A DNA stretch of 64,000 nucleotides from Roseiarcus sp963820095 (GCA_963820095.1 CAWFZA010000012.1:129879-193878); one strand, 5' to 3'; counted from the first letter of the stretch, positions 47,526 to 58,023 are shown. Made by a program: numbers and translations. The notes: generated by a model not told the origin, from the sequence alone.

Positions 47526-50500
47526 ATGTACAAGGGCCTCTCCGCCCCCTTCATTCACCGTCCGATCGCGACCACGCTGATCATGGTCGCGGTGCTTCTG
47601 GTCGGCCTGGTCGCCTTTCCGTCACTGCCGGTCGCGCCCCTGCCCCAGGTCGACTTCCCGACCATCACCGTCTCGGCTTCGCTGCCGGGCGCTTCTCCGG
47701 ACACGATGGCGACCTCGGTCGCCCAGCCGCTCGAACGGCAGATCGCGCAGATTCCGGGCGTCTCGCAGATGACCTCGACGAGCGCGCTCGGCGTGACGGC
47801 GATCACCGTCCAGTTCGATCTCAACCGCAATATCGACGCCGCCGCCAACGACATCCAGGCCGCGATCAACGCCGCCGCCGGGCAACTGCCAAAGGATTTG
47901 CCGAGTCCCCACCTATCGCAAGGTCAACCCCTCCGACACGCCAATCCTCATCCTGTCCGTTCAGTCGGATGTCGCGCCGGTTATCGACGTCGACGACGCC
48001 GCCGAAAATATCCTCGCCCAGCATCTCAGCCAGATCTCGGGCGTCTCGCTCGTGCGCGTCGGCGGCCAGCAGACGCCCGCCATACGGATCCAGATTGATC
48101 CGGCCAAGCTGGTCGAAAAGGGACTTCAGCTCGAGGATGTGCGGGCGCAGATCGGCATCGCGACCGTCGACAGCCCCAAGGGCGCGCTGATCGGTCCGAA
48201 GCAGACCTTCACCATCCAGGCGAACGACCAGCTGACCCAGGCTAAGGACTGGAACAACGTCATCATCGCCTATCGCAATGGGGCGCCGGTGCGCGTGCGC
48301 GACGTTGGCCAGGCGGTCGCGGGGCCGCAGGACTCGACGCAAGCCGCCTGGAGCAACGGCAAGCCGAGCGTCTTTCTGGTGGTGTTCAAGATTCCCGGCG
48401 CGAACGTCATCACCACCGTCGAGGCGATCAAAAGCACTCTGAAGACGCTGCAGGCTTCGATCCCGCCGACCATACACGTCAGCATTCTCTCCGATCGAAC
48501 CACCACCATTCGCGCTTCCGTCCATGACGTCGAGATCACGCTTGCGCTCACCATCGCGCTCGTGGTGATGGTGATCTTCATCTTTCTGCGCAGCGTCTGG
48601 GCGACGATCATTCCCAGCGTGACGGTGCCGCTGGCGCTCCTGGGCGCCTGCGCCCTCATGTGGGTCGCGGGCTACAGCCTCGACAACCTGTCGCTGATGG
48701 CCTTCACCATCTCCGTCGGCTTCGTCGTCGACGACGCGATCGTGATGCTCGAGAACATCACGCGCCACATCGAAGAGGGCGAAGAGCCGTTTCAGGCGGC
48801 GCTCAAAGGCTCTGCCGAGATTGGCTTCACCATCATATCGATCTCCGTCTCGCTGGTCGCGGTCCTGATTCCGCTCCTGATGATGAGCGGCATCATCGGG
48901 CGCCTGTTCCGCGAATTCTCGGTCACGATCGCGATGACGATCTTCGTCTCGGCCTTCGTCTCTCTGACGCTGACCCCGATGATGGCGTCGCGTTTTCTCA
49001 AGAGCCGCGATCAGCAGCGGCACGGCCGCATCTATAAACTGAGCGAGAAGGGCTTCGTCGCGCTCGCCAGCGGCTACGAGCGCGGCGTCGATTTTGTGCT
49101 GCGCCATCGCTTTCCCACGCTGCTCATCTTCATCGGCACAGTGATCGCCACCGGCTATCTGTTCGTCGTCATTCCCAAAGGATTCTTTCCGCAGCAGGAC
49201 ACCGGCATTCTGTTCGGGACGACCGAGGCCGGACAGGACGTCTCGTTCCACGTCATGTATCGCCTGCAGCAGGAAGTGGGTCGGATCGTGCTTGCCGATC
49301 CGGCCGTCGACACAATGGCGATGGGAATTGGGTCCGGCGTCGGCAATTCGGCGCAAAACAACGGCCGCATGTTCATCACGCTCAAGCCGCGCGACGATCG
49401 CGACGTCAGTGTGTTCGACGTGATCGCCCGATTGCGTCCGAAGCTCGCTCAGGTGCCGGGCATGCGCGTCTATTTGCAGGCGGCGCAGGACGTCACGGTC
49501 GGAGGGCACTTCACCAAAACGCAGTTCCAGTACACGCTTCAGGACGCCAATTTCGAGGAGCTCAACGCCTGGGCGGCGAAGATTCTCGACAAGCTGAAAT
49601 CGCTGCCGCAATTGCGCGACGTTGCGACGGATCAGCAGAGCTCGGGCACGACGCTAACCCTCAAGATCGATCGCGACATGGCCTCGCGCTACGGCATCCA
49701 GCCGCAGCTCATCGACGACACGCTGTACGACGCCTTTGGCCAACGGCAGGTGACGCAATATTTCACCCAGGTGAACACCTATTATGTGATCCTGGAAGTG
49801 TTGCCGCAGCTTCTGGGTGATCCGGCGACCCTCGACAAGATCTACATCCGCTCGCCGACGACCAATCAGATGGTGCCCGTCAGCGCTTTCGCCAAATGGA
49901 CGACGGCTCCGGTCGCGCCGCTGTCGATCAGCCACCAGGGACAATTCCCCGCCATCACCATCAGCTTCAACCTCGCGCAAGGCGTGGCGCTTGGCCAGGC
50001 CACCGAGGCGGTTCAGCAGGCGATGCAACAGCTCCAACTGCCGACGGGCCTGACGGCGACCTTCCAGGGCAACGCGCAGGCGTTCCAGGATTCGCTGACC
50101 AGTGTGCCGCTGCTCATCCTCGCGGCGCTGGTCTGCGTCTATCTGATCCTCGGCGTGCTCTATGAGAGCTTCATTCACCCGCTGACCATCCTGTCGACGC
50201 TGCCGTCGGCGGGCCTCGGCGCCCTCGCCACGCTCATGCTGTTTGGCTACGAATTCAGCCTCGTCGCCCTGATCGGCGCCATCCTGCTGATCGGCATCGT
50301 GAAGAAGAACGGCATCATGATGGTCGACTTCGCGATCTCCGCCGAGCGCGAGGACGGGCTTACGCCGGTCGAGGCGATCCGCAAGGCGGCGCTGATGCGC
50401 TTCCGTCCGATCATGATGACGACCATGGCCGCTTTGCTTGGCGGCGTGCCCTTGATGCTGAGTCACGGCACCGGCTCGGAAATGCGCCAGCCGCTCGGCT

Positions 50501-50685
50501 ACACGATGGTCGGCGGCCTGATCGTGAGTCAGGCGCTGACCCTATTCACGACCCCGGTCATCTATCTTTATCTGGATAGGCTGTCGCGCTGGCTGTCGGG
50601 ATCGAAGAAAGGCAGGCCCCCGGCGCCCGGTGCGAAGCGCCCGCAGCGCGAGCGGGAATGGGAGCCTGCGCAAGCCGCGGAATAG
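47526..50685 (+). CDS. RND efflux pump inner-membrane transporter (MdtB/AcrB family), one frameshift
   Basis: This proton-driven drug or metabolite exporter is 1052 aa when corrected, with twelve membrane helices and two large periplasmic loops. It starts MYKGLSAPFIHRPIATTLIM. Proton-relay aspartates are in SVGFVVDDAIVMLENI, and further motifs are FFPQQDTGILFGTTEAGQD and LVALIGAILLIGIVKKNGIM. One extra C in the CCCC at 47907-47910 shifts the frame; corrected reading is LPSPTYRKVNPSDTPILI. It forms a two-gene operon with the adaptor; no outer-membrane factor gene follows. Confidence 0.93.
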
Positions 50686-50798
50686 GCCGGCGCGGACGAA
50701 GGGCGCCGATAGGGGCGGTCTCTCAGCCCACAGTCGCTACCAAATGTATGGGGCGAGGCGGGTGTGAACCCGTGCGCGGCGATGGTCTCGGCAGGGGA

Positions 50799-51266
50799 TC
50801 AAAGATCCCTGGCGATCCAGAACGCCAGGGCCTGCACCGCCGCCGAAACACGGACATGATTGGATTGCGCAATCGTCGCCGCATCCATCGCCGAAACCCA
50901 ATATCTCGATGTCGCCCGCACGGGCCGCTCAACGCCCGCGACTGTCGCGACGCCGCTAATGTTGTCCCAGGCCCTGCTGTCCTTGTTCGGCCCGAGAGTG
51001 AGAGAGTCTACCCGGACGACCAACGCGCCGTCTTTCGGCGCCAGGCGACCGGACAGCGCCTCAGCGAGCTGCCGCGGCAGCTCCTGCTCGACCCAGGTCG
51101 CCGTCGGGTCCCCCGCGATCGCGCGCAGCGGCGTAACATCGACCACGATGTTGCGGACCGCGACGCGCGACTGCGCCAGCGCCGCCCCGCTTCTCATTGC
51201 CGCACCAAGGGCAAGCGCGCCGCAAGCCACAATCGCGGCGCGACGGTCGCATTCAAATCTCGACAT
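50799..51266 (-). CDS. Secreted protein of unknown function
   Basis: A 155-aa protein with a clear signal (RRAAIVACGALALGAAMRSG, ending ALAQS). The mature part reads VAVRNIVVDVTPLRAIAGDP and later VVRVDSLTLGPNKDSRAWD and SRYWVSAMDAATIAQSN. The twin arginines could make it a Tat substrate, though the motif is not canonical. I do not recognise the family. ATG 51266 has GGGAG eight bases upstream. Confidence 0.65.
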   Translation of the reverse strand: MSRFECDRRAAIVACGALALGAAMRSGAALAQSRVAVRNIVVDVTPLRAIAGDPTATWVEQELPRQLAEALSGRLAPKDGALVVRVDSLTLGPNKDSRAWDNISGVATVAGVERPVRATSRYWVSAMDAATIAQSNHVRVSAAVQALAFWIARDL

Positions 51267-51379
51267 CAGGCGGTCTCCCATCCGAAAAGCGAGTCCGCCG
51301 AGATCTCCGCGGATGCTCGGACGCGATTCCTATTATACGTCCGCATCCGGTTATGGTTTCACTGCGGCCGCAAGAAAAA

Positions 51380-51403
51380 GAACCGCCAGGTGTCGGGCGG
51401 TTC
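51380..51403 (-). terminator. Rho-independent terminator after PEP-CTERM gene at 51420
   Basis: Arms GAACCGCC (51380-51387) and GGCGGTTC (51396-51403) with an 8-base loop. Read on the minus strand the stem is followed by TTTTTCTT. It lies 17 bases after the stop of the TIGR03118-type gene. Confidence 0.8.
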
Positions 51404-51419
51404 CTTTCTTGCCTTTCCC

Positions 51420-52601
51420 TCAGACGATGGCGGTGGCTCGGCGTCGGCGCGCCGCGAACAGAGCGAGCGAGCCAAACCCGGCCAGCATCATGGCCCACGT
51501 GGACGGCTCGGGGACGGTTATCGCGCCGAACAAGCCATGCGTCTCGCCGTCAATGCCATCGGTGAAGTAGAGGGTCATCGGGTCGCCGGTCGGACCCCCA
51601 CCGCCGAACATCAGATCCCAAAGTCCGCCCGGCGTCTGGCCGGGGCCGGGATCGACATCGATCGAGCCGACCAGGGCTCCCGTCGTCAGATTGAAGGCAT
51701 TGATTCCACTGTCGACGGAGCTGAAGTTTCCGACCAGCAAGTCGCCGCCGAATGCGCCGAAACCGACGGGCGCAATGGCCATGCCCCATGGCGCCGCGAG
51801 CGCACTGCCCTGTACCAAGTTCTGCAGCAGGTTGCCGTTTTCGTCAAAAACGGACACCCATCCCTCGCCCGCCGTCGCGTTTAGCTGCGCGTCGCGTCCG
51901 GCTGGCGCGTAGGTCACGTAGACCTTGCCGCCCATATCCTCGACATTGAAGGGAACAAACCCGGCGGGCAAGGTCGGATTGAGGAATCCGCCCGGGACGC
52001 TGCCCGAACCGAAGGAGCCATTGAAAACGTCAATGGCGCCGGTCGCTCCATTGGCGGCGAAGAGCATTGGAGTCGGATTTGAGCTGCTTGTGATCGTCAA
52101 TCCGGTGTAAAGGGCGGAGCTCGATGGCGGCGATACGACGGTTGCTGTGGGACCCGTAGAACCGTTCCACGCCGAGATTGAACCGTTCAGATTGGCGAAA
52201 ATGAATAATGAGGGCGCCATATTGCCCGGGCCGCCAATCTGAAAGGAAGATGTGCCGTTTGCGACGATCCCGGTGGGTCCGCTGGGTACGCCCCCTCCGG
52301 GCACGTTCACAAAGTTCGTCCCGAAAGGAAGGTTCACCGGCGCGACGCCAGTGCTGCCGGAGACTGAGAAGAGACTTGATGTGCCCGTGCTCTGATTATT
52401 GATCCAAAAGGGAGATCCACCCGAAAATGCGGCCACGCCCCATGTGTTGACCAGGTTCGAGTCCGTCAGGGTCGCGAGCCCTGGGATGTCGGAAACCAGG
52501 TCGGTCTGCCTGAATTGCGCTTGCGCGGTCCCGGCGCCGGCGCATAACGCGCCGAGGGCGACGGTCGTCAATATGAAAGCTTGAGACGATGACTTGCTCA
52601 T
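51420..52601 (-). CDS. TIGR03118-type secreted protein with PEP-CTERM anchor
   Basis: A 393-aa exported protein. The signal peptide is MSKSSSQAFILTTVALGALC with AQAQ at the end. The family part starts FRQTDLVSDIPGLATLTDSN and LVNTWGVAAFSGGSPFWI, with a propeller-like repeating pattern, for example APWGMAIAPVGFGAFGGDLL. The C-terminus is PEPSTWAMMLAGFGSLALFA followed by arginines, a PEP-CTERM sorting signal for exosortase. ATG 52601 is used; 52631 is an alternative. Confidence 0.9.
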   Translation of the reverse strand: MSKSSSQAFILTTVALGALCAGAGTAQAQFRQTDLVSDIPGLATLTDSNLVNTWGVAAFSGGSPFWINNQSTGTSSLFSVSGSTGVAPVNLPFGTNFVNVPGGGVPSGPTGIVANGTSSFQIGGPGNMAPSLFIFANLNGSISAWNGSTGPTATVVSPPSSSALYTGLTITSSSNPTPMLFAANGATGAIDVFNGSFGSGSVPGGFLNPTLPAGFVPFNVEDMGGKVYVTYAPAGRDAQLNATAGEGWVSVFDENGNLLQNLVQGSALAAPWGMAIAPVGFGAFGGDLLVGNFSSVDSGINAFNLTTGALVGSIDVDPGPGQTPGGLWDLMFGGGGPTGDPMTLYFTDGIDGETHGLFGAITVPEPSTWAMMLAGFGSLALFAARRRRATAIV

Positions 52602-53145
52602 TGCAGCATTCCCCTGTGTTTCGGAGAACAAAGCGGCTCGCCGGGCCGGTCTTATGCAGACCGTCCATTATTCCATTGCGCCAAAGTCGCGATCCGCCTG
52701 TTTCGACTGCGAGAGAACACCGGGCGCCCAGATTTATTCGGGGCGGAATCGGAAAGCGCTCAGTAACGAACGCGTGATCGCTTGGGTCTTGGCAAACGAA
52801 GTCGGCGCGTTGCTTTTCAGGCGCGGCGATGGTTGGTGGGGCAAACACAAAAAAATCGGGCCTGTTCCGCATCTCGCCGGTGGGGGCCAACATCGCGTGG
52901 CTTGTTGCGTTAAGGTCGAAACCCACGTCGGCTGCTTGCGCCGGGGACTTCGGCAGAGTCTTGCCGTGCAAAGGATCCCGCGCGCGATCGCAGTGCGCCA
53001 ATTGCTGATGTTTCGTCGTCGACTGTCTCACAGACGGGTCGGTCGTTTGGTCGGTCGCCGGGTTCCCGCGACGGCGTCCTCGACCAGACGCAACAGGAAG
53101 CCCATGGGCCGCGAGCTGACATGTGTTTCAGGGAGCCCACAAAAG
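52602..53145. other. Gene-free stretch between two PEP-CTERM genes
   Basis: About 540 bases without a supportable gene. A plus-strand reading of some length exists but is arginine-rich with no family features. The short word GGTCGGTCG occurs twice near 53037-53060. The promoter of the 52601 gene should lie at its left end. Confidence 0.4.
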
Positions 53146-53169
53146 AAAGGCCGCCCGTGGGCGGCCTTT
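53146..53169 (-). terminator. Rho-independent terminator after PEP-CTERM gene at 53193
   Basis: Perfect 11-bp arms AAAGGCCGCCC (53146-53156) and GGGCGGCCTTT (53159-53169) with a two-base loop. On the minus strand the stem is followed by CTTTTG. It lies 24 bases after the stop of the gene. Confidence 0.88.
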
Positions 53170-53192
53170 AATGCTTCCGTCTGAACCTAAAG

Positions 53193-53942
53193 CTATGCCA
53201 CCAGGGCGCGCGCCCTACCGCCGCGGCGGAACGCGGCGTAACCCAAGCCGGCGAACCCGAGCGCCATCATCGCCCAGGTCGAGGGCTCAGGCACGCTTGA
53301 GCCCATGTCGAACTCGAACGCGTTTTGCGTCGAGCTGGCGGTGAAGAAGACGATCGGCCCGGCGGTGTCCCATATATTGAACCACTGATTGTCGTTGGCG
53401 CTGGTCCGACTGCCAAATCCATTGACGCCAAAGACCCCGACCGCCGCCAGGTCCGAGCCGGTGACGCTGTCCACGGTGTTCGCCAGGGTATGCACACTCA
53501 GCGTGTTGTCATAACGAGGCGTCCCATCGGGGTTCGTCATCAAAGCGTCGATCGAGCCCCAGTAGATATTGAAGGAGTTCGGATACGTGCTCCCGACCGC
53601 GGGGTTGAAGATGACTTCGGCGCCGTTGAAGCCGAGGGGATTTATGCCGTTCACCCCCCAGAGGTAGTTCGAGGTGTCGCCGGCCGGCGCGGCGGAGATG
53701 CCGGACGAGCCGTTCGCAACGCCGCCGTCGCTGGAAAGCTGGATTGCGCCGCAATAGGCGGAATCGCACACCGACGAATTCTCGAGGAACCCTGTCGGTC
53801 CGGTTGGAAGGTTATTGAACGTTGAGGGATTTTCCGGCGAGACCTGCGTGATGATCAGATTGCCAAAAGTCCACGACGCCGCCTCGGCGCTTGTGGCCAA
53901 AGCGAACGACGCAACCGTCGTCGCGAGTAGAAGAGCTTTCAT
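53193..53942 (-). CDS. Secreted protein with PEP-CTERM anchor
   Basis: A 249-aa exported protein with signal peptide MKALLLATTVASFALATSAE (AA). The mature body reads SWTFGNLIITQVSPENPSTF and later FNIYWGSIDALMTNPDG, typical of the all-beta Npun_F0296-like or related exosortase-dependent surface proteins. The anchor is VPEPSTWAMMALGFAGLGYA followed by FRRGGRAR. It is a likely substrate of the exosortase at 41976. Specific function is not known. Confidence 0.88.
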   Translation of the reverse strand: MKALLLATTVASFALATSAEAASWTFGNLIITQVSPENPSTFNNLPTGPTGFLENSSVCDSAYCGAIQLSSDGGVANGSSGISAAPAGDTSNYLWGVNGINPLGFNGAEVIFNPAVGSTYPNSFNIYWGSIDALMTNPDGTPRYDNTLSVHTLANTVDSVTGSDLAAVGVFGVNGFGSRTSANDNQWFNIWDTAGPIVFFTASSTQNAFEFDMGSSVPEPSTWAMMALGFAGLGYAAFRRGGRARALVA

Positions 53943-54322
53943 GTCAACCCCCGATGTGAAAAGTGGAACAAACTTTTAAATGTCCCCTTAGGGGACAACC
54001 TGGATTACCTACAGAACGAGACTGTGTCAACACGAATTGGTAAGGTCCGGATCGACAAGGGTTCGACTGGCCGGCGTTCGAGCCTGTGTCGGCGTCGATT
54101 CACGCTTCGGCCCGAGGCGCGCCCGGCCACCCTCCGGTCGTCGAGCATCCGCTGCGGCGTCCCGCGCCGTCAAGGGACGATGAAGCGGGTACGGCATGAG
54201 CCGCGCCCGCCACCTGGACTCCGGGGCAACGGCTGAAAAATGTTGCGCAAAGCGCACTTAGGTCGCTTAATTCGTTCTACAGCGTAACTTTGTGCGCGCT
54301 TCTGAATTCGTAGCGATCGCCG
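53943..54322. other. Intergenic region
   Basis: About 380 bases without a supportable gene, containing the promoter of the PEP-CTERM gene at its left end. TTTTAAATGTCCCCTTAGGG near 53974 includes the palindrome TCCCCTTAGGGGA (53980-53995), a possible operator just upstream of the gene. Confidence 0.45.
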
Positions 54323-54874
54323 TCAGGCCCTTCGCGCCGCATGCCGCTGGCGCGCCTTGGCGGTCGCCGCGGCGCGGAGCGTCGTCGCGACATCGACGAT
54401 AGTCGCGGTCTCGCCCCTGAGATGAGCCAGCGCCAGCGCTCTTACCTCCTCAGCCGACCACAGCCGGCCCGTGAGATCGGCCGTGTCGACCGCCCGGCAC
54501 GCGTCGGCGACAACAAACAGCTGATAGCCGAGGTCGGCCGCGTGCCGGGCCGACGCTTCGAGCGCATGGGTCCCGAGCGCGCCGCAAAGGACCAGCGTCG
54601 TCGCGCCGACTTCGTCGAGCCTGGCTTCGAGGTCGGAGCCGAAGAAGGCGCTCGCCCCTGTACGAACGATAACCATCTCACCGTCGAGCGGCGCGAGAGG
54701 AGAGCCGGGCGGTCGCCGTCCAACGTGAGCAAGCGGCAAAGCCTCCGCCCGCCAGGCAGCGACGAGCGCGGCGATGTTCGTTTCAACCTCGAGAGCATCG
54801 CTAGCGCCGGGACGCTGGTCCCCGATGGCCTGGGCGTCAATGATGAGAAGAACAGCGTCCGCCGGCAAGCGCAT
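54323..54874 (-). CDS. Isochorismatase-like hydrolase, catalytic Cys absent
   Basis: A 183-aa protein of the isochorismatase superfamily: AVLLIIDAQAIGDQRPGASD with the conserved aspartate, and ATTLVLCGALGTHALEASAR. Cysteine hydrolases of this fold carry Cys where this protein has Ala in GTHALEASAR, so it is either not a cysteine hydrolase or uses another mechanism. Its start is three bases after the stop of the mesaconyl-CoA hydratase gene, so it belongs to that operon. Confidence 0.83.
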   Translation of the reverse strand: MRLPADAVLLIIDAQAIGDQRPGASDALEVETNIAALVAAWRAEALPLAHVGRRPPGSPLAPLDGEMVIVRTGASAFFGSDLEARLDEVGATTLVLCGALGTHALEASARHAADLGYQLFVVADACRAVDTADLTGRLWSAEEVRALALAHLRGETATIVDVATTLRAAATAKARQRHAARRA

Positions 54875-54877
54875 GGG

Positions 54878-55948
54878 TCAGGGCCGCCGCGGCGCAAGCG
54901 CCCAGTAGTCAAGCTCGAGCACGACATGGGGTTCGTAGCCCTCGTCCTCGCGCCAGGGAAAGTCGGCGCAAGGACGGTTCTTGGTCGCGATCGTGCACAC
55001 TCGGAGCGCGCCGACATCGTCGCGGCCAGGCAGCGCCGCGGCCTCGATAATCTCGCTCCAGGCGAATACCGTGTCACCGGCGAAGAGCGGCGCGACATGC
55101 CGGCCGCCGTTGATCGCCGCAATATGAAAGGCGTTGGCGAGACCGTTGAAGCTCAAGGCTCGGGCGAGGGAAATGACATGCCCGCCATAAACGAGGCGGC
55201 GTCCAAAACGCCCATGCCCCTCGCTGAACTGGTTGAAATGCACTCTCGCCGTATTCTGGTAGAGCCGGGTCGCCGTCTGGTGTTCTGCCTCCTCGACCGT
55301 GACTCCGTCGACATGATCGATCCGCTCGCCGGCGCAATAGTCCTCGAACCGATGAGGGGAGCCGCTGAGCCCCTCGTCGAATGCGGCGCGATCGATGCGC
55401 GGGCAGGCTGCGCCGAGATCAACGACGCTGACCGCCTCGGGCAGTTTGGGAACATGGGTCTCGGGCGCGTCCGAGCCAGCGTCGCGCTTTCTGACCATCA
55501 CCCAGCGCACATAGTCGATGACTGTCTCGCCTCGCTGATTGAAGCCCTGAGAGCGCACGTGGACCACGCCAGTCTGCCGGCTCGAGTTCTCCTTGAGCCC
55601 GATCACCTGCGAAACGGCCGAGAGCGTATCGCCGGCAAAAACCGGCTTCAGGAACCGGCAATCGGCATAGCCGAGATTGGCGACCGCGTTCAACGACACG
55701 TCGGCCACCGTCTTGCCGAATACGACATGGAAAGCGAGCAGATCGTCGATCGGGCTTTCCGGATAGCCGATGGCGCGGGCGAAGGTGTCGGCGCTTTGCG
55801 GCGCGAAGCGCGCTCCGGTCAGCGCGGAATAGAGCGAGGCGTCGCCGCTGGTGAGCGTGCGCGGCGTCGCATGGCGGATGGTTTGCTCAAGGCGAAAATC
55901 TTCGAAAAACCGGCCCGCCGCGGTCTTGGGCGCGTAACGAGCCGGCAT
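54878..55948 (-). CDS. mcd: Mesaconyl-CoA hydratase (ethylmalonyl-CoA pathway)
   Basis: This enzyme of the MaoC-like double-hotdog family interconverts mesaconyl-CoA and beta-methylmalyl-CoA in the ethylmalonyl-CoA pathway, used for acetyl-CoA or C1 assimilation. It has 356 aa with two hotdog domains: an N-terminal GRFFEDFRLEQTIRHATPRT and a middle HRFEDYCAGERIDHVDGVTV. The hydratase region reads TARVHFNQFSEGHGRFGRRL. The ATG at 55948 (MPARYAPKTA) is preferred to TTG at 55954. YggT and isochorismatase-like genes flank it in one operon. Confidence 0.88.
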   Translation of the reverse strand: MPARYAPKTAAGRFFEDFRLEQTIRHATPRTLTSGDASLYSALTGARFAPQSADTFARAIGYPESPIDDLLAFHVVFGKTVADVSLNAVANLGYADCRFLKPVFAGDTLSAVSQVIGLKENSSRQTGVVHVRSQGFNQRGETVIDYVRWVMVRKRDAGSDAPETHVPKLPEAVSVVDLGAACPRIDRAAFDEGLSGSPHRFEDYCAGERIDHVDGVTVEEAEHQTATRLYQNTARVHFNQFSEGHGRFGRRLVYGGHVISLARALSFNGLANAFHIAAINGGRHVAPLFAGDTVFAWSEIIEAAALPGRDDVGALRVCTIATKNRPCADFPWREDEGYEPHVVLELDYWALAPRRP

Positions 55949-55955
55949 GTCCAAG

Positions 55956-56246
55956 TCAGAAGACGTTGGGATAGACGTAATAGACGATGATCCTCTCGAT
56001 CAGCATGACGGCGAGCAAAAGGATGATCGGCGAAATGTCGACGCCGCCGGTATTGGGCAGAAAGTTGCGGATCGGACGCAGGAAAGGCTCCGTGAGCGCC
56101 AGGAAGAGATTCCAGACCGCGCGCACGAAATCGTTGCGGATGTTGACCACGCCGAATGCAATCAGCCAGGAGAGAATGGCGCCAGCGATGATCACCCAGG
56201 TGTAGAGATTGAGGATAACCATCACGATGTCGAGGATCGCGCGCAT
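55956..56246 (-). CDS. yggT: YggT family integral membrane protein
   Basis: A 96-aa inner-membrane protein with two YggT-type segments: VMVILNLYTWVIIAGAILSW and ISPIILLLAVMLIERIIVYY, joined by the conserved TEPFLRPIRNFLPNTGGVDI. Members have been linked to osmotic or division-related functions without a settled reaction. The start at 56246 follows GGGAG, and the stop is seven bases before the mesaconyl-CoA hydratase ATG. Confidence 0.92.
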   Translation of the reverse strand: MRAILDIVMVILNLYTWVIIAGAILSWLIAFGVVNIRNDFVRAVWNLFLALTEPFLRPIRNFLPNTGGVDISPIILLLAVMLIERIIVYYVYPNVF

Positions 56247-56353
56247 GAATTCTCCCAAGCTTCGAGGGGCGCCCTTGAAGCGGAGAAGCCCCGACCGCCT
56301 GCGCCGATGTCGTTGACACAGATCGGACGCGCACGTAAACACCCCCGCGCGTC

Positions 56354-56429
<76 letters not shown>

Positions 56430-56490
56430 GGAAGTCGCCGCGAACCGCCCTGGGTTCCCGGCGCCCACAATCCCTCGACTATTTAGTGCG

Positions 56491-58023
56491 TTAGCGCGGA
56501 AGCCAATGGTCTGCGGGGTCTATTCTGCTGGGACGACGGGCCTTGGCCGGCGAACGCGGAAATGAGTCTCCGACGCCGAATTTTGGGTTCCCGACTGCGC
56601 GGCTGGACTGATCAGCGAGATCGCGAAAGGTTCGGATTGCAATCAGCGTTCGGCGGGCGCCCTTAGCCCCAAGCGCCGACCATTGGTCAGGCCACGCCAT
56701 TGGAAGGTCCATCAGGCGCTTGACCCCAAAGCCGCGAGGCAGTCGACCGTCGATCGCCGCTTTGGCAAGGTCGGGGCAAAGGAAAGCGAGCGAGATGGTT
56801 CGGCGGATCCAACGTTCAGTTTTGCCTTCGCGCGCGGCGAGCGATTCGATGTTTAGGTTGGGACTGGTGGTCAGTTCGTCGAGCCAGCGATGAGCGTCGC
56901 GAAGCGCGTCAGTGAGGACCGCGCGCGCTTCGGTTCTCATCGGGCGCGTGGCGGAGGGTCTGTCGCCCTCGCCTTGGATGATCTCGCGGCGCCGGTGGGG
57001 CGACGGCGGCGTCCAGGGGATGATCAGGATGCGATTCTGATCGTCACTCGCCATCCCCTCGGCTAGCTCGATCTCGATCGTCGTTCGAGACACGACCACG
57101 CGCTCGATGGCGGCGCGTAGGGTTGCATCGTAGTCGGTCGAGGGCGCCGCTGGAGAATTGGTTGACGCGCCGCGGCCGCTCGCCCTCGGCTGATGCAGTT
57201 CCCGCCGACCTTGCTGATTGGAAGCGGGCGAGGCCGCGCGCACCGCCTCGGCGACCCTCGCTTCGATCTCCAGCGCTGGCGCCCGGGCGACGGATCCCGC
57301 CTCGTGTTTCCGTCCCTGGAGGATCGCCTGCGAAACATAGTAGCGCCATCGTCGTCCGCCCTTGGCCGCGTGGCTCGGGCTCATCCGGTTGCCGCGGTCA
57401 TCGAACAGCTTGCCGGCGAGGAGTGCGTCTGAGTTCTGGCAATTGCCTGCCGTGCGCTGAGCACGCTCCGTAAACAACCGCTGCACCCGGTGCCAGGTCT
57501 CCTGATCAACGATGGGATCGTGAAGACCATCGTGAACTTGGCCCTTGTGTGTCAGCCGCCCAAGGTAGATCGGGTTCGATAGGATCTTGTAGAGATGGCC
57601 CCGACTGATGAGCCCGCCGCCTATGGCCTTGCCCGTCCCGTCGGTCCGCAATGGCGATCGGGCGTCATCGAGGTCGAGAATAGCCTTCAGCCGCACGACG
57701 CTGCCGATCTCGAGATAACGGCGATAGAGATCGCGCACGAACACGGCATGCTCCTCGACCACATGGAGCGCCCGGTTCTCGATCCGATAGCCGAGCGGAA
57801 CCACGCCCCCCATCCAGATGCCCTTCCTCTTCGATGCGGCGATCTTGTCCCGGATCCGCTCACCGGTACACTGGATGTCGGACGGGGTATTGAAATCCAT
57901 GCCGACGGTGCACTCAATGTTGTGAGAGGGTGTCTGGAAACTGTCGACATCAGCTTGTGCAGGCAGCGGCGCCATCCCGATCAGTGCTGCAATTCCAATG
58001 AAGAAGGTCCGAAACTCAATCAT
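56491..58023 (-). pseudogene. Chimeric ORF: secreted DUF6636-like N-terminus fused to truncated large serine recombinase
   Basis: Residues 1-52 (MIEFRTFFIGIAALIGMAPL, signal, then FQTPSHNIECTVG and FNTPSDIQC) are the start of a secreted DUF6636-like protein. From residue 53 the sequence is a large serine recombinase: TGERIRDKIAASKRKGIWMG, then PLGYRIENRALHV, the recombinase domain ISRGHLYKILSNPIYLGRLT and a zinc-ribbon region. The catalytic resolvase domain with its serine is missing, so it cannot recombine DNA. The joint is near base 57867. The frame is open throughout. The last 45 residues extend beyond the usual end. Confidence 0.8.

Noticed and set aside
47866..49611. 581-codon minus-strand ORF opposite the RND pump
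   Set aside because: Antisense shadow rich in Arg, His and Asp; no domain; the RND reading is unambiguous.
52594..53184. 196-codon plus-strand ORF between the PEP-CTERM genes
   Set aside because: Arginine-rich, runs into a terminator hairpin, and has no domain or ribosome site.
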